Source: Ariolimax columbianus | Taxonomy: Eukaryota; Mollusca; Gastropoda; Stylommatophora; Arionidae | Reading direction: 5' to 3' | DNA length: 64,000 bases | Assembly (NCBI GenBank): GCA_036924085.1 | Contig: JAVGWX010000011.1 | Span: 20,755,955 to 20,819,954 of the forward strand | Part shown: one piece after another, positions 41,955-53,350 of the stretch | How the letters are laid out: each line of letters begins with the position of its first letter | Numbering within the stretch: position 1 is the first letter of the stretch | Made by a program: the position numbers and the translations under genes | Notes under the pieces: generated by a model | Databases searched by the model: none | Told to the model about the DNA's origin: nothing | Seen by the model: the letters and a program-made list of their open reading frames with translations, nothing else

Positions 41955-42145
41955 GATCATATTCTTCTTCTTCATCGTTAACTCTCAAAGAATCGCATAT
42001 ATTTTCCTCATAAGCTTGGCAGTTCATCTTAGATTTCTCTCATCGCCATACAGTTTACACTAAATTGGGTTGGAGAGGGCCATGCTGTCACACTGTTCCT
42101 CTCATGAAGTAGACTTTGGTTGTAAACAAAATATCCCACTTAAAT
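41955..42145 (-). pseudogene. I-group LINE terminal fragment with GAA tail
   Basis: Plus strand: TTCTTCTTCTTCATCG, then 'tctcatcgccatacagttta', 'ttggagagggccatgctg' and 'cctctcatgaagtag'. A parallel, better-preserved copy at 59270-59500 encodes LHAKLRGKLFGGEERLRRTL on the minus strand. Confidence 0.6.
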
Positions 42146-42534
42146 AGGCTCTATCAATAGTAGGTTTTTCCTATTCTGTTCCAACATGATCTCAAGGTCA
42201 TAACATCGCAACTAAAGCTTCTTTCAGGACTCCAATGTAAAAAAAATATATGAGCTCTTCTAACTATGTTTTACGTGATCAGGTCACCAGCCATATGCAC
42301 AACTCTCCTCAGTTCCCTTTTACAACATACATAGCAGAATACAATTGATTTATTCTTTCATTTCTAACAAGGAGACCCAAGATTCACACATGGAACTTGA
42401 ATGGGTCTGTTTTGCTGTAATGATTCATTGAAAAACACATACATGTCAAAAATGTCTCAAATTTGGGGCATAAATTGACAGGCAGTCTTTCTTCATGCAC
42501 TGAAAAAATTAAAATGAATTAACCGCGCGAACGA
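42146..42534. other. No recognised feature
   Basis: Nothing was recognised. Confidence 0.45.
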
Positions 42535-42805
42535 GGAAACAGCAACTCAACTGACTACTTGCATCAGGGACAGTGAACTGGAGCTGGTCAAGACCCTAAT
42601 CTGCTTCCAAGTGGCATTCCTGGAAACAGGCTGCATCCATGCAGTCTGGCTTAGAGATTTGTGGATTAAAAAGAGTAGGCAAACCTGGTCGCTGAAACCG
42701 AATGTGTCTGGCCAAAAGATACAGATATTGCAGCCACACTGTAAACTACAACACACTTAACAAAACAAGCTTTTCCCTTTGCAGGACGAACAAAGAAGAA
42801 TTAAC
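42535..42805 (+). repeat. GAA-tailed retroposon (subfamily B)
   Basis: 'ctgactacttgcatcaggg', 'ccaagtggcattcctggaaa', 'gaatgtgtctggcc', 'cacactgtaaactac' and the end 'ggacgaacaaagaagaatt'. It shares the CTGGAAACA-type insert with 60472-60712. Confidence 0.7.
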
Positions 42806-43149
42806 CATGCACCCAACTGTTAATGAGTAACTGAATTACAGTAAGGTAATGACAGGGAAATGGTCACTATCTCTTCGAAAAAGCAGAGATATAATACAAT
42901 TATGGTGTCTCGAACACTTCATCCCTAACAGCACTGTCTGCTATGAGACCACTGTAATTTTACAGTAGCAGTCATATCTTTGAAAATAATAAATACACTA
43001 ATGCTATTGAGTTTATCCTTGTAGCAATACATTTTGTGGAGAAAAGGGTGAAAACTCGACAATCCTAGGGATCTGAGAACAAAGTTATTCTTTATGTTTT
43101 CTTTACATTTTCAGGTTGGTTGATGAAAGACATGCAAGTTCAAACTGCA
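42806..43149. other. No recognised feature
   Basis: Nothing was recognised. Confidence 0.45.
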
Positions 43150-43262
43150 CTTTTACATCAGAATAATAATAACAACATGACAATAATAACAACATGAGAA
43201 TAATAACAACATGAGAGTTATAACAACATGAGAGTTATAACAACATGAGAATAATAACAAGC
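43150..43262 (+). repeat. Short minisatellite (16-18 bp units)
   Basis: AATAACAACATGAGA-type units repeat about six times with GTTATAACAACATGAGA variants. Confidence 0.8.
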
Positions 43263-43287
43263 ATATACAAGTGTTGCTACCTAAATA

Positions 43288-43665
43288 CAGTGGCTGTCAA
43301 AAAGTATATGACCTGAGGCTGCAACAAAAAGAAACTAACTGACCTATTTAGTTCAAAACCTAATTGCCTTTAAATTAGATCCCTTACAAGCTGACACCTT
43401 TCTCCCAGTGGTGGTCCCATTGCTAGAAGTATTTGTGGAATTAATTTTTTAGAATCTCCATCAAGTGATTTGTTGAATTTGGCTTGATTTCTTCTATGTC
43501 CCGAAATCTCGTCCCTTCAAGTGACATCTTGAGTCTTGAAAAGAGCCAATAGTCACCTGTGAGTCATATCAGGGGAGAGTTCTAAGCTTGTCTAATATCG
43601 TGTTTCAGCGAAAAAGTGTGATGTGTGGGTCAGAGCAGATCCACCACAATACTCCTGAGTTCAGG
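43288..43665 (-). pseudogene. mariner-like transposase C-terminus
   Basis: The left end (TA, then CAGTGGCTGTCAAAAAGTAT) looks like a terminal inverted repeat. On the minus strand the frame gives LFSRLKMSLEGTRFRDIEEI, then KPNSTNHLMEI and QWDHHWEKGVSACKG. This is the end of a mariner-type transposase, after its third catalytic Asp. The right end was not found. Confidence 0.7.
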
Positions 43666-44207
43666 AGTGAACTTAATAGGTAAGTTGTTTTTTTTCCAGT
43701 TTAAAGTCGGATACTTTTTTATCAGCTCTCATGAAGCACCGTTTAAGCAGAAGGCACCCACTGCAGATGGCTCCTTATAGAAAACCAGTACCAAATTCGC
43801 AGTGTGTGCTCCTACAGTGGTGGTCTTTAGTAATGTTTTTTTTACATGATGAAGCTGCTAGCCTAATGCACAACTCTCCAGTGGCCCTATCCCTTCTGCA
43901 CCAGTAATGGGTCCACACAGGACTGGCACATGCCCGATACAGTTCACTTGTCGAACTTGAACTTTTTTTTGGGTGTTATTTAGTCAGTGATAGTATTGAG
44001 TTTTTCTGCAGTCCTTCAAATATTCTGCTCTCATATTCCAGTTAGTGTGAATCAAGGTGGAAAAAAGAACATAAATCCTAAAAAATCTGAACTCTATAAT
44101 AACAGTGTTGACAAGTGAAGGAAATGCATAGATTGAGATGAAAAACTGGTTGTTAACTGCTGTGACAGGAATATAATCTGTCACTGCAGCCTTGTACTCT
44201 CCAAATA
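43666..44207. other. No recognised feature
   Basis: It may include more of the decayed mariner, but no motif supports that. Confidence 0.4.
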
Positions 44208-44209
44208 TA

Positions 44210-44842
44210 TGAGGCGTGTTCAAATGACACCTAACTAAACTGCAACAAGTGAACATACATACAATGCATATGATGAAGTCACTTCTGGTGTAAACAGCAC
44301 ATACCAACCATCAAGTTTGCTAAATTTAATTATCCTCCGACTCAGTGTTTCCTCAGCAGACCGTTGGAAACATGGCGGATGTGATACGGAATCCATCCAG
44401 AGTTGATCAGCGAGCGGTGATTCGGTTTCTAAAAGCTGAAGGATGTTGACCAGTTGACATTCATCAATATGCACCTGACCTGGTCTCGGAAGATGTTTTG
44501 TTAACTCACTTTCTTCTTTAAACATTGTTGTCCAGTGAATGTTGTCTTCGACACACTTTTGTCACCATACACTGCCTGCATTCTGCGATGAATGTCAACT
44601 AGTCGACGTCCTTCAGCTGTTAGAAACCGAATCACCGCTCACTGATCAACTCTGGACGGATTCCGTATCACACTCACCATGTTTTCAACAGTCTGCTGAG
44701 AAAACTATGTGTCAGAGGATAATGAAATTTTGCAAACATGACAGTTGGTATGTGCTGTTTACACCAGAAGTGACATGATCATGTACATTGTACGTATGTT
44801 CACTTGTTGCAGTTTGGTCCGGTTTTATTTGAACATGCCTCG
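44210..44842. mobile_element. Foldback mariner-derived element, copy 2
   Basis: Ends TGAGGCGTGTTCAAATGACA and ...TTTGAACATGCCTCG, with TA on both sides. The arms are inverted repeats carrying the same transposase N-terminus in both orientations (minus VDQ...; plus VIRNPSRVDQRAVIRFL). The structure matches 3516-4212, with an inner deletion on the left arm. Two copies with one architecture mean the foldback form itself has transposed. Confidence 0.8.
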
Positions 44843-44932
44843 TACAAGTGCTTTTCCCATTAAATTCCAGAGAACTGGACTTAATGTGTGGACATGACTT
44901 ACAAAATGAAGGGCTAGGATAGTGCTGGACTA

Positions 44933-45245
44933 AAATGGTGTAAGATGAGAAAGGAAAACAAGAAGATGGAGGGATATAACTGTGGTGGTGGACCAAAATG
45001 GTGTAAGATGAGAAAGGAAAACAAGAAAATGGAGGGATAAACTGTGGTGGTGGACCAAAATGGTGTGAGATGAGAAAGGAAAACAAGAAAATGGAGGGAT
45101 AAACTGTGGTGGTGGACCAAAATGGTGTAAGATGAGAAAGGAAAACAAATAGATGGAGGGCCAACTCTGGTGGCAGACCAAAGTGTTGAAAGGTGAGAAC
45201 AGAAAATAAGAAGCTAGAGGGCCAACTGTGTGGTGGCCCTGTGCC
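44933..45245 (+). repeat. 62-bp minisatellite, 5 units
   Basis: Units GGTGTAAGATGAGAAAGGAA + AACAAGAAAATGGAGGGATA + ... end GGTGGACCAAAAT. The array ends 59 bp from the donor site of the CREB3L-like exon. The minus-strand frames here are produced by the repeat. Confidence 0.92.
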
Positions 45246-45304
45246 CCTAACAGAGTAAATAGGGGAATGTGCTGATCAAGTAGGAGCAAATGAAACATAC
45301 GCAC

Positions 45305-45491
45305 CTTCTTGGCTGTGAAGTTCCAGTGAGGACTCTAGCTCATTGTCATTGATACTGTAGCTGTGCTCAGATTTAATGCGGGGAGGCTGCATGGCATCTG
45401 TCATCATCTTGTCATTCAGGACTGGGTCATCCAAGAAGGAGTTCAACCAATCACTCTCAAACCCTTCATCATCAGGTGCTGGGAAGCTAGT
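45305..45491 (-). CDS. CREB3L: CREB3L/CrebA-like transcription factor, exon (acidic N-terminal region)
   Basis: A 187-nt internal exon on the minus strand: acceptor TATTTTACCTCAG, donor GTGCGTATGT. It starts in phase 0 and ends with one base of a codon completed at 30095. It encodes FESDWLNSFLDDPVLNDKMM followed by RIKSEHSYSINDNELESSLE. The D-D-P-V-L-N-D-K and I-K-S-E-H-S-Y-S blocks are the conserved transactivation-domain motifs of CREB3L1/CREB3L2 and of Drosophila CrebA. It is followed by a 15.2-kb intron. The first coding exon should lie at higher coordinates; I could not identify it in the window. Confidence 0.92.
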
Positions 45492-45655
45492 CTGAGGTAA
45501 AATAATAAGAACACATTACAAATAATACGGAATTGAGACATTTTAAGTTTTCATCTGGTCATAAGGGTGCTTCAGCCCCAATCTGTAGAAATCTTACTAT
45601 CATCCCGTTCTCTGCCAGATGACATAAGTAATTATTGATATTCATAAGAGGATTA

Positions 45656-45940
45656 AGCTGCAGCAGTGTATGAGCTGACAGCAGCCTGCGACTCATTGTT
45701 GGTAGCTTGCACCACGGTCAGCGAACCAAAGCTGACCAAGACCCTGTTTCATCTCCATGTGAAGACACTAGTCACTAGTGTAATCTGGCCAAGGGATATG
45801 GATCACAGTGGGAAGGCAAACCCGGTTCTCAAAAAAGCCAGTTGAAATCGGATGTGTCAGGCCTAAAGTCACAGATATATCATCCCCTCTGTAAAATATG
45901 ACACAGCGTCCTTTTCAGTACAAACGTCAAAGAAGAAAGA
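45656..45940 (+). repeat. GAA-tailed retroposon
   Basis: 'cagcagtgtatgagctgac', 'cagcgaaccaaagctgacc', 'gaaggcaaacccggttctc', 'atcggatgtgtcaggcc' and the end 'cgtcaaagaagaaag'. It lies upstream of the exon, in the preceding intron. Confidence 0.75.
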
Positions 45941-46139
45941 TCTCCATAATGTCCTGCACTAGCGCTGTTTATCAATTCTATGATTGACTGTTCAGTGCCA
46001 TAATGTTAAACTGTCCATCATGCTTTCTCTGTAAATTCCTAAAATTGTACCTACTGTTTCAGTGTTTTCTGGCTCTTCATTTCACAAAGCTGCTGCTACA
46101 TTTTCTCACCTCACAACGCGTGTTTGGAAGTACTAGAAA

Positions 46140-46665
46140 CTGACAATTAAAACCAATGCCATGGTATACAATGCATGTGTTGTAAGCACACTTCTCTTTA
46201 TGGCAGCGAGACTTGGACAACTTATACCAAACAACAGCACAGGCTTAACACCTTCCACCTATGGCACCTGCGATCCTTTCTCGGAATTACATGGAGGGAC
46301 AGAGTGACAAATGCAGAGGTGCACTCACGCTGGTCTTGCAAGCATGTACATTCTACTTAGACAGCAAAGACTATGATGGCTTGGTCATGATCGTCGCATG
46401 GAAGATGGCCGCATTCCCAAAGATTTCCTCTACAAATGGCAAATGGCACGAGATCAGTCGGGCGACCACTGTTGAGGTTCAAAGATGTGTGCAATCTTGA
46501 TATGAAGTCCTGGACATAAGTCTGACATGCTGGAAAGATGAAGCTGTACACTGATCCAGGTAGAGATGTACCCTGAATGGCCAACTCACGCTTGGTGAAG
46601 CGAAGCTCTTGCAACACAAAGAAGTGAAAAGACAGCGCCTCAAGGAGAAAGAAAACAAAAGCTAA
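46140..46665 (+). pseudogene. RTE-type LINE C-terminus (G-R-P-x-L-R-F-K-D-V-C type)
   Basis: Frames: SLYGSETWTTYTKQQHRLNT, FHLWHLRSFLGITWRDRVTN, then (shifted) KMANGTRSVGRP and RFKDVCNLDMKSW. This is a common non-LTR RT end. It begins after the YADD region and carries frameshifts. Confidence 0.8.
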
Positions 46666-46674
46666 GTATACATT

Positions 46675-46790
46675 TTGTTGTTGTTGTTATTGTTTTTGTT
46701 TTTCCCCCACTACAAGTCATATCCTCCTATAGTCAGTCATGATTGAAAGGGGCTACTAATTTCACAAAAGAAACACACAGAACAGACAAT
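46675..46790 (-). repeat. CAA-tailed SINE end, inverted
   Basis: TTGTTGTTGTTATTGTT, then 'cagtcatgattgaaagggg'. The 'cccctttcaat' and (AAC)n end match the insert at 3261-3440. Confidence 0.5.
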
Positions 46791-46949
46791 TTGCATTTTT
46801 CTTATACATGCATTAAACTGCCATTACACAGGCTTGTAAAAGTGTACAATTATTCCTTTAAAAAAGGAATCGCAGTGAATGATCTAAGAATGGCATTTAG
46901 ATAATTTAATATAGCTTACTTTGGTAATCATACTTAACATACAATGCAC

Positions 46950-47090
46950 AATATTGCTGCCTTTTTCTTCCCTAACAGTAAGCCAGGTACTTATTTACAG
47001 CTAGGTCGACTAGAGCATACCAGTAATTGGAGTTGAAGCCAGTACTTTTGTCATGAAAAGCAAGTCCTCTAACACTATGCTAATCAGACA
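46950..47090 (+). repeat. SINE-core piece
   Basis: 'taagccaggtacttatttac' and 'agctaggtcgactagagcat', the same core as at 24831-25150. Confidence 0.5.
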
Positions 47091-47532
47091 AAGGTCTTGG
47101 TAACAGATTATGGGGGATAGCACCCTCCCATTGTTGTTAATGAGTATAAAATTATATTAATTTTCCTTCTCTCTTCTTGTCTTCCTAATAAAGCCTGGCA
47201 CTCCTACAAATGGCTCTGTACTGGAAGCTTGCTTATTTACGTGGGGGAACATGAAATTTGTAATTAACACAGCAATTGGACACCCCCTGGAAATAACTTT
47301 TCAGTCAGCCAATTCTTTCACTACCAAAGCCTCATGGATCATAAATAGCTCTCATGTTGAGTTCAATCAACATTGAAGAGCTCTCAGCACCCTGAGCATC
47401 TGATGATCTGCTTAAGCCTTCTGGAAAAATGCAATATGGATGACATGAGGAGGAATGACAAGGCAATCTTTGTGGCCGAACATTGGAAACATTATGTGTG
47501 ACGTAGTGCTCAGGATACAGAAAGTAAATAAG
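47091..47532. other. No recognised feature
   Basis: Nothing was recognised. Confidence 0.45.
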
Positions 47533-47840
47533 TCTTCTTCTTCTTCTAATTTGCTGTTTTATTACGTCTACAGGTAAAGTTCAGTTCTATAAAAAAAATA
47601 TTAAGTTGCTGTAAGGGAGTTTTCCCAAATGCTTTCATACAGCTTTGTGTGGTGTGGAGGTTCATTTCTGTTGGCCAGGGCTCAGTATACAAATGGTTAA
47701 GCATATAACAGTCTTGTAGGAAATGTTTGGATGTCTGTGCTGCCTGCCGGGACATACAAATCGATGATGGATCCAGTTTTAGCCTGTGTAAGTGACCATT
47801 CAATCGGTTATGTTTCATTCTCATGCAAAACAAGATCACC
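47533..47840 (-). pseudogene. Nimb-like LINE 3' end
   Basis: On the minus strand: MKHNRLNGHLHRLKLDPSSI, CMSRQAAQTSKHFLQDC, WPTEMNLHTT. These match the HNRL...zinc-knuckle...WP segment of the intact LINE, but with cysteine losses in the knuckle. The (GAA)4 tail is at 47533-47546. The frame is open for 97 codons, so it is comparatively young. Confidence 0.85.
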
Positions 47841-48064
47841 TGCTTTGCTCAATCAAGACAGTGATAGTTGTCTCTTGTTTGGTCGACTTTCCTTATGGCT
47901 TGAATAAGAATTTTCTTGTCTTGGAAGGTAGGCGTAAGCAACAACCACGTGATATAACGGATGCAGTTGTTCTATTCTTTGGTTTAAAATCAATTACATT
48001 GTATAAGGTCTTTGCCATAATGAAAACCATTTGGAACTCTCAATTATCTAAAAAATTAAAAGCT

Positions 48065-48560
48065 TAAAACCATAAACTCCAATGTGAAGTCTGCCTTTTA
48101 ATTGTCCTGGGACATATTATTTCCAGGATGTAGTCTCCATTATGGCAGCATTTAACATATCCCAGTTTAGGGCAAGTTGACCAAAGGATATCTTCAAACT
48201 GCCAGTAATATCTTAATATCATCTTCTTCTGGGTCGCATTCTTCCTGGACACCCTGCCTTAAACTATCAGCCTCTCCAGATCAGTGATTCTTTTCAATTG
48301 ATCGAAACATCTTAGTTTCTTTTCTTTTTTTGTTTATAAGGCAATTTTTCTTTCAATCATTGCATAATTTCTGTATCTTCTTCTCTGCCCAACGATATTT
48401 ATCAACATCCTTCTATAGCACTTCATTTCAAAAGATGTTAAGTTTTTTACAATTGCTCTGTTTAATAAAGTCTGTGTCTCGCAACCATATGTTGCCACAG
48501 AGAAAATACATGTCTTGATAAGAACAGCAGAGATGGTGCCTAACAGGCAGCCAGACCAAT
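48065..48560 (-). pseudogene. RTE-type LINE C-terminus, degraded
   Basis: On the minus strand: SVATYGCETQ-like, KKLNIFEMKCYRRML-like (frameshifted), CFDQLKRITDLERLIV. The order matches the fragment at 39540-40060. Multiple frameshifts. Confidence 0.6.
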
Positions 48561-48987
48561 TTTGCTCTTGTGATTTAGTCTACCATGGATGCCGCCAGGC
48601 GACGATTTGACTGGAATTCACATTAATTTGACGACTTACACTTGTGTCCACAGAAACGTGTTGCGATTTTCCATTTGGATTAGTTGGTCCGTTCCTTTTG
48701 CAGTGTTTTTTTCCCTCCAGTTGTCCTGACATGGTCATCAGCTATTTCAAATAGTATTTCAGTTACCCTGTGTTATTTTCCATGGTGTAGTGCAGATGAA
48801 CTTCACGAGATTAGCGTCCCTATCCCTGTTTGCTGACTTTGATGTGGCTAGGAAATGCACACACAGGTTAATAACAGACTAATCACATCGCCTGTCCGGT
48901 TAGCAAGATGCCCAAATTACATCGATCACACACTGAGTTAGACCACTATGACCTCTTGGGATTATGGGAAGGACAAGACAATGAGTA
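48561..48987. other. No recognised feature
   Basis: Nothing was recognised. Confidence 0.45.
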
Positions 48988-49055
48988 GAAGGAACTGGTT
49001 GTTTAAAAACTCTGTAGAGTCTTCTAAGCCAGTATAATGACGTTAAGTTAAGTTG
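48988..49055 (+). repeat. CR1-like 3' tail
   Basis: 'gaactggttgtttaaaaac', 'tcttctaagccagtataatg', GTTAAGTTAAG. Confidence 0.75.
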
Positions 49056-49144
49056 GATCTTCATCTTTTGCTTGAGCCTGTTATAAATCTTTCTTCTACA
49101 TTTTATTTCTGGTAGGTACTTCAAATCAAATTTCTGATTTCTAC

Positions 49145-49565
49145 TGGAGTCGCCAGAATTGTCATTCTATATGGAACTGTAACATGATGAATGACCAAAT
49201 TCAATATTAAAAGATTACAAGGGCGTTATCAACAAATCCCTGAGAAAGATTATGGACCTGCAGTGGTTTGACAAGTTGACAACTGCTTTAGAGAAAGAAC
49301 AGGACAAAGATTGCTGTAACAGAAAATCTTTAGGAAGAAGGTGGCGCTACATAGACCATACATTGAAAAAGCATCTAAGCACTATCACCAGCAAATCTCT
49401 GTTATGGAACCTGCAGGGAAAAATAGGCAAAGGGAGGTCAAAGAACAAACGGAGAAGAGACCTAGAGACTGATACAAGAAAAAATGGAAGAAGCTGGAGA
49501 GCATAACCCAGCTATGTTTGAACAGAGTACGGAGTACTTATGGGAATGTCCTCTGTGTGATGATA
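49145..49565 (+). pseudogene. LINE C-terminus (WRWxGHTL family)
   Basis: Frame 49252-49506: MDLQWFDKLTTALEKEQDKD, RRWRYIDHTLKKH, STITSKSLLWNLQGKIGKGR, RRRDLETDTRKNG. The 3' end has 'gggaatgtcctctgtgtgat'. It is 5'-truncated. Confidence 0.8.
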
Positions 49566-50309
49566 TTAGTTACATTTGATCTGCTGTTGCTCTTTCAATT
49601 ATGGCATAGAACTACCTCCACAATGACCGTCTTTGTATGTCACTTTATGTCAATTATCTTACATATGCACCTGTTAACGAAGGACTGGCGTCTTTGGTAT
49701 ATCGCCTTGGTCTTTTTCCATGTTCCTGCTCCATACAACATCATCATCAATCTCATAACCTGAAAGGTCAATGGGGCACCAATACTGCAGATTGTTGAAT
49801 CAGTTTCTGCCACTCCACTCAGTTTTGTGCCAGGATATCAAATTTTTCGTGTCTGGATGAGCTATCCTCAGTTGTGTGATTGTCATTGTTGTGTATTGAG
49901 ACGGCTGGAGCATTTCTGATTTTTATCAATGCTTTCTGCAATATCAGTGTGTCTTGGGCCGTTAGACACCTGGCGAAGCCCATCTCTCTTCAGGCAACAT
50001 GTCCCTCCACATTGTGAGTTTTTCTATGATCTCCCTGTCTACTCAAGCATGGAGTCACAGGTTTACTCTGAAGGTTATGCCTTTCCATATTTTTTTTCTG
50101 CCTCGTTTTCATCTTCGCTGTTTGCTTTTAATCGCTTTTGTGTATTCTGTGTTCTACTTTATCCTTTAATATGTTCATTGAAATACATCTTGGCGTTTTG
50201 ACGGGCACAAGTCCAATTAGAAAAACATAAAACATGTTATCCAAGAGGAATCTGTAACACTGCAATTGTAGACCCAAAGATCACATAAAAACACACATGA
50301 TTGCTTTTA
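49566..50309. other. No recognised feature
   Basis: Frames of up to 90 codons occur, but none carries a motif I can name. Confidence 0.45.
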
Positions 50310-50395
50310 GAGCAATGAAATGTAAATGAAACTGGTTGTATACAGACTCTGCAGAGTCTTCTAAACCAGTATAAAGATGTTAAGCTAAGTTAAGG
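50310..50395 (+). repeat. CR1-like 3' tail
   Basis: 'aatgtaaatgaaactggttg', 'cttctaaaccagtataaaga' and GTTAAGCTAAGTTAA. Confidence 0.8.
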
Positions 50396-50439
50396 AGAGC
50401 ATCAGATCAGCAAACATGTTGGCGCTCGACCCGGAAGGA

Positions 50440-50655
50440 TACTTACATACAACAACACTGACTCCATAACATTAGCATTAAATATTATTACTTTGGTGTG
50501 AATATTGATTTCTATGGATCTCGATATGTTGTTTAGTGTCAGGAATGCCATTCTTGTATTTCTAATTCTGGCCTTTACACTCCACCTGTACCCTCTGACA
50601 TGTCAATTGTGATGCCCAAATAGAAAAAGGCATCATAGCCAAGTAATAATATTTC
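50440..50655 (-). pseudogene. LINE thumb fragment (WRWxGHTL family)
   Basis: On the minus strand: YDAFFYLGITIDMSEGTGGV, then in the next frame ARIRNTRMAFLTLNNISRSI and FNANVMESVLLYV. These are the YLGS-to-LLYG blocks of this family; one frameshift. Confidence 0.7.
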
Positions 50656-51007
50656 CCAGAGTTGTGCTTCCTGATGTCAGATGGTGATCACATACGCACT
50701 CATCGATTGCTAAGTGATATGTATGTCATCCATGTTGCATATACATGACATTAAAATGTGTGAACAGCACCGTAACAACAAGCTGACCCTTATTGGACAA
50801 TATTGATTCTCTGTTCAGGTCATCTTGCATCCATCATTAAAACAATGCTGTACGAGTTATTTTAAACAGAAAATCTGACACAAATACAGCTTGAGAGGAG
50901 AAAGGAAAATGCAGCATGGAGTAATGTACGGGAGAGATAGGGGAATTTATCTACAGCTACAATTTTCTATGTGCATACTTCCATTAGTGTTGAAGAAAGT
51001 GAATGTA
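50656..51007. other. No recognised feature
   Basis: Nothing was recognised. Confidence 0.45.
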
Positions 51008-51175
51008 TTCTTCTTCTTCTTCAGCATTCGCAGTGAGCATTGAAAAAGATGTTTCTGACAATATGTGGTGTAGTTTACAGCCCAGCTGCAACATCTGTGT
51101 CTATCAGCCTGACACTTCTGATTTCAGCAAGCCATTTTATGGACAAAATTTGCCATTCTTCTTCTATCCTTAACC
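51008..51175 (-). repeat. GAA-tailed retroposon end, inverted
   Basis: TTCTTCTTCTTCAGC tail, then 'gtagtttacagcccagctgc' and 'cctgacacttctgatttca' (the inverted GATGTGTCGG... region). Confidence 0.7.
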
Positions 51176-51480
51176 TCTTAGCTAGGTTGCATGGCTACAG
51201 TCTGTTTCCAGGGCTGCCATCTGAAGGTGGAGTGGGGTCTTTGAGAACAGAGACAGTAGTCCAGTTAGGCACAACATACTGATCAAGACCACAATCTCTC
51301 TTCCATGTAGGATTCCCTGGAAACAGGCTGTTTTCAAGGCAGTCTGGCTGGATGTGATACTCATAGTAGTGAGCGTCATGCAGATGAAGCCAAGCACATC
51401 ACAACCACCTGGAGGACGGCAGATCACCAGAAACACACTCAGGATGTGAGGAAAGCTAATACAAACCGCCATTTAATATC
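51176..51480 (-). repeat. Dispersed repeat B, copy 2, next to retroposon sequence
   Basis: Inverted relative to 36945-37205 and 56740-57045 ('cctcacatcctgag', 'gcttcatctgcatgacgctc', 'cactactatgag' on the minus strand). 51290-51330 also carries the CTGGAAACAGGCTG segment of the retroposon. Confidence 0.6.
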
Positions 51481-51957
51481 CTTTTCATGGCGCACAAAAG
51501 AGTTGCTCAGAAGAGAGGCCTACCATCTTCTTGACATGCAATACTAAATGTGAACATTTAAAAAAAACATCCTGGGCACTGATCAATCCCGCAACAAACG
51601 TGAAGAATAAATTTAGTTTCATTGGGTCCAAATGGTGCTCCAACCGGTAGTTTTTCTTCAAAATTTCATTTTTTACCTGTATCCCTCGTGGAAAGATGGA
51701 AACCTGAGCTTGCAAATGAGGGTCAACATAGGAACAATGAATAGTGCCACTGTGACCGGCCAGACATGTCAGAGCAAGAGACGACTAAGTAGGACATGGG
51801 ACTGACTATCACATCCTATAGAAACTATAAGATATAAGAAAAAATAGAGGGCTCCCCAACTGGTGGTAGAGAAGAAGTCAGTCAGATCAAGTGAATGGAG
51901 GTGTTTTATCGTGAGAGAGTTACACATTTTGTTTTCTTCTAAAAAATGCTGTACGAT
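51481..51957. other. No recognised feature
   Basis: The minus frame 51485-51715 (76 codons) has no motif I recognise. Confidence 0.4.
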
Positions 51958-52430
51958 AAAATGCATCTCATCATCATGTAGCATGTCCTTTGCAGAATGT
52001 CACTTCCACAACAGCCGGTCTGTAAGACTCGATCTCTAGCCAGAAATCCCACCTCTGTCGCTGTCATCTTCAAAACCTCTGTGATGTCTTGTGTCCATCT
52101 TCTCCTCTGTCTGCCTCTGCCCTGCTTTCCAGGAACCATACCCTCCAGTATTGTTATCTCCAGACCATTATGACATTTGATGTGGCCAAAATATTTTAGC
52201 TTTCTGGACAAGATATTGTTTACTAACCAATTTTCCTCGTTATCCAGTTCTTGTAGGATATCTGCATTTACCTATCCATGGTATTTTGAGCATCATTATG
52301 TAGCATTTTATTTCAAAAGATTCAATCCTTTCTTAAGTGTTTGTGTGGTGGTCCATATTTCCCATCCGTATGTTGCCAGCGAGAAGATGCAAGTTCACAG
52401 GATTTTTATGTTTATGATTTTATTAGAGTT
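51958..52430 (-). pseudogene. RTE/BovB-like LINE 3' end
   Basis: On the minus strand: MSRKLKYFGHIKCHNGLEIT, EGMVPGKQGRGRQRRRWTQD, LQRTCY, then an ATGATGATGAGATG tail. It is parallel to 11280-11530 at about three residues in four and the same family. Upstream frames to 52430 are broken. Confidence 0.85.
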
Positions 52431-52989
52431 CTTCTATAAGTCTCTTCCAAATTAATCTAAGCAACGAAAAACAGCTACACATTTTTCTCTTCTCCAAATC
52501 CTATATTACGGACATAACTGTACTCTGGGCTTACCCATAGATGTTCATTATCTCAGAAAAAGGAGAAAAAGTATGGATATTGATGGTTCACGTAACTTAT
52601 TGATCGTAAACACTCTTGCACCACCCTCGAGTGTATCTCTCCTGACTCGATCCTGTCTGATCACAAACTCGTACATGCTGTGAATTGTTGATCCATCAAC
52701 TGATATATCATTATCTAACAGGTGGTCATTGATTACTCTCAGTATGCACCCCATCACTCTTATCCACATGTAATGTCACCACAATTGGTATGATTGAAAT
52801 CAGGATGTCAGCTCTGTCATTGCCATCAACCTAATCATAACCACGACTATAGATCCCCACCAGTCCTATTTAAATTACGACCAACTAGGAGCAACTGGAC
52901 AAAAACATATTTGCTCGACAACTTAAAAGGGAGGCATGTCAATTTCATCAGCTTGGTGAAAATCAGTTCTGAGTTCAGTGAAAGGTCAC
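52431..52989. other. Unrecognised; one 73-codon minus frame
   Basis: The frame 52548-52769 (minus) reads evenly, including YEFVIRQDRVRRDTLEGG. I recognise no family, and no splice signals or neighbours support it. Confidence 0.3.
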
Positions 52990-53060
52990 AACATTTTCAT
53001 CAATTAAAACCTGTCAGTCCCCTGCAGAGCATAGGAGTTCAACAAATACACACCATTCAT
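52990..53060 (-). repeat. LINE 3' tail ((TTGA)-type family)
   Basis: The minus strand has 'gaactcctatgctctgcagg' and 'ggactgacaggttttaattg', the same end as at 26425-26540. Confidence 0.55.
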
Positions 53061-53263
53061 TTTGTCCTGAGCCATTCATTCTAGATCTATCCATGGCTTC
53101 CCTGTTGCCATTATCTTCATTGTAAACGCGCACCTGTATAAGTGTATAAGTGCCTCTAATTGCATTGATTATTATAAAACAGTATGTCTTGATTTGCTAT
53201 CAACTTTCTGCAATATGTGTTCTATCCTATGTCATGCCAACTCTGTTCATTGCCACAAACACA

Positions 53264-53264
<1 letters not shown>

Positions 53265-53347
<83 letters not shown>

Positions 53348-53350
53348 AAT
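53265..53350 (+). repeat. (TA)n then (AAT)n microsatellite
   Basis: About 34 TA units, then AATAATAATAATAATAAT. On the minus strand it forms the (ATT)n(AT)n tail of the adjacent LINE, so it probably grew from a retroposon tail. Confidence 0.9.
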
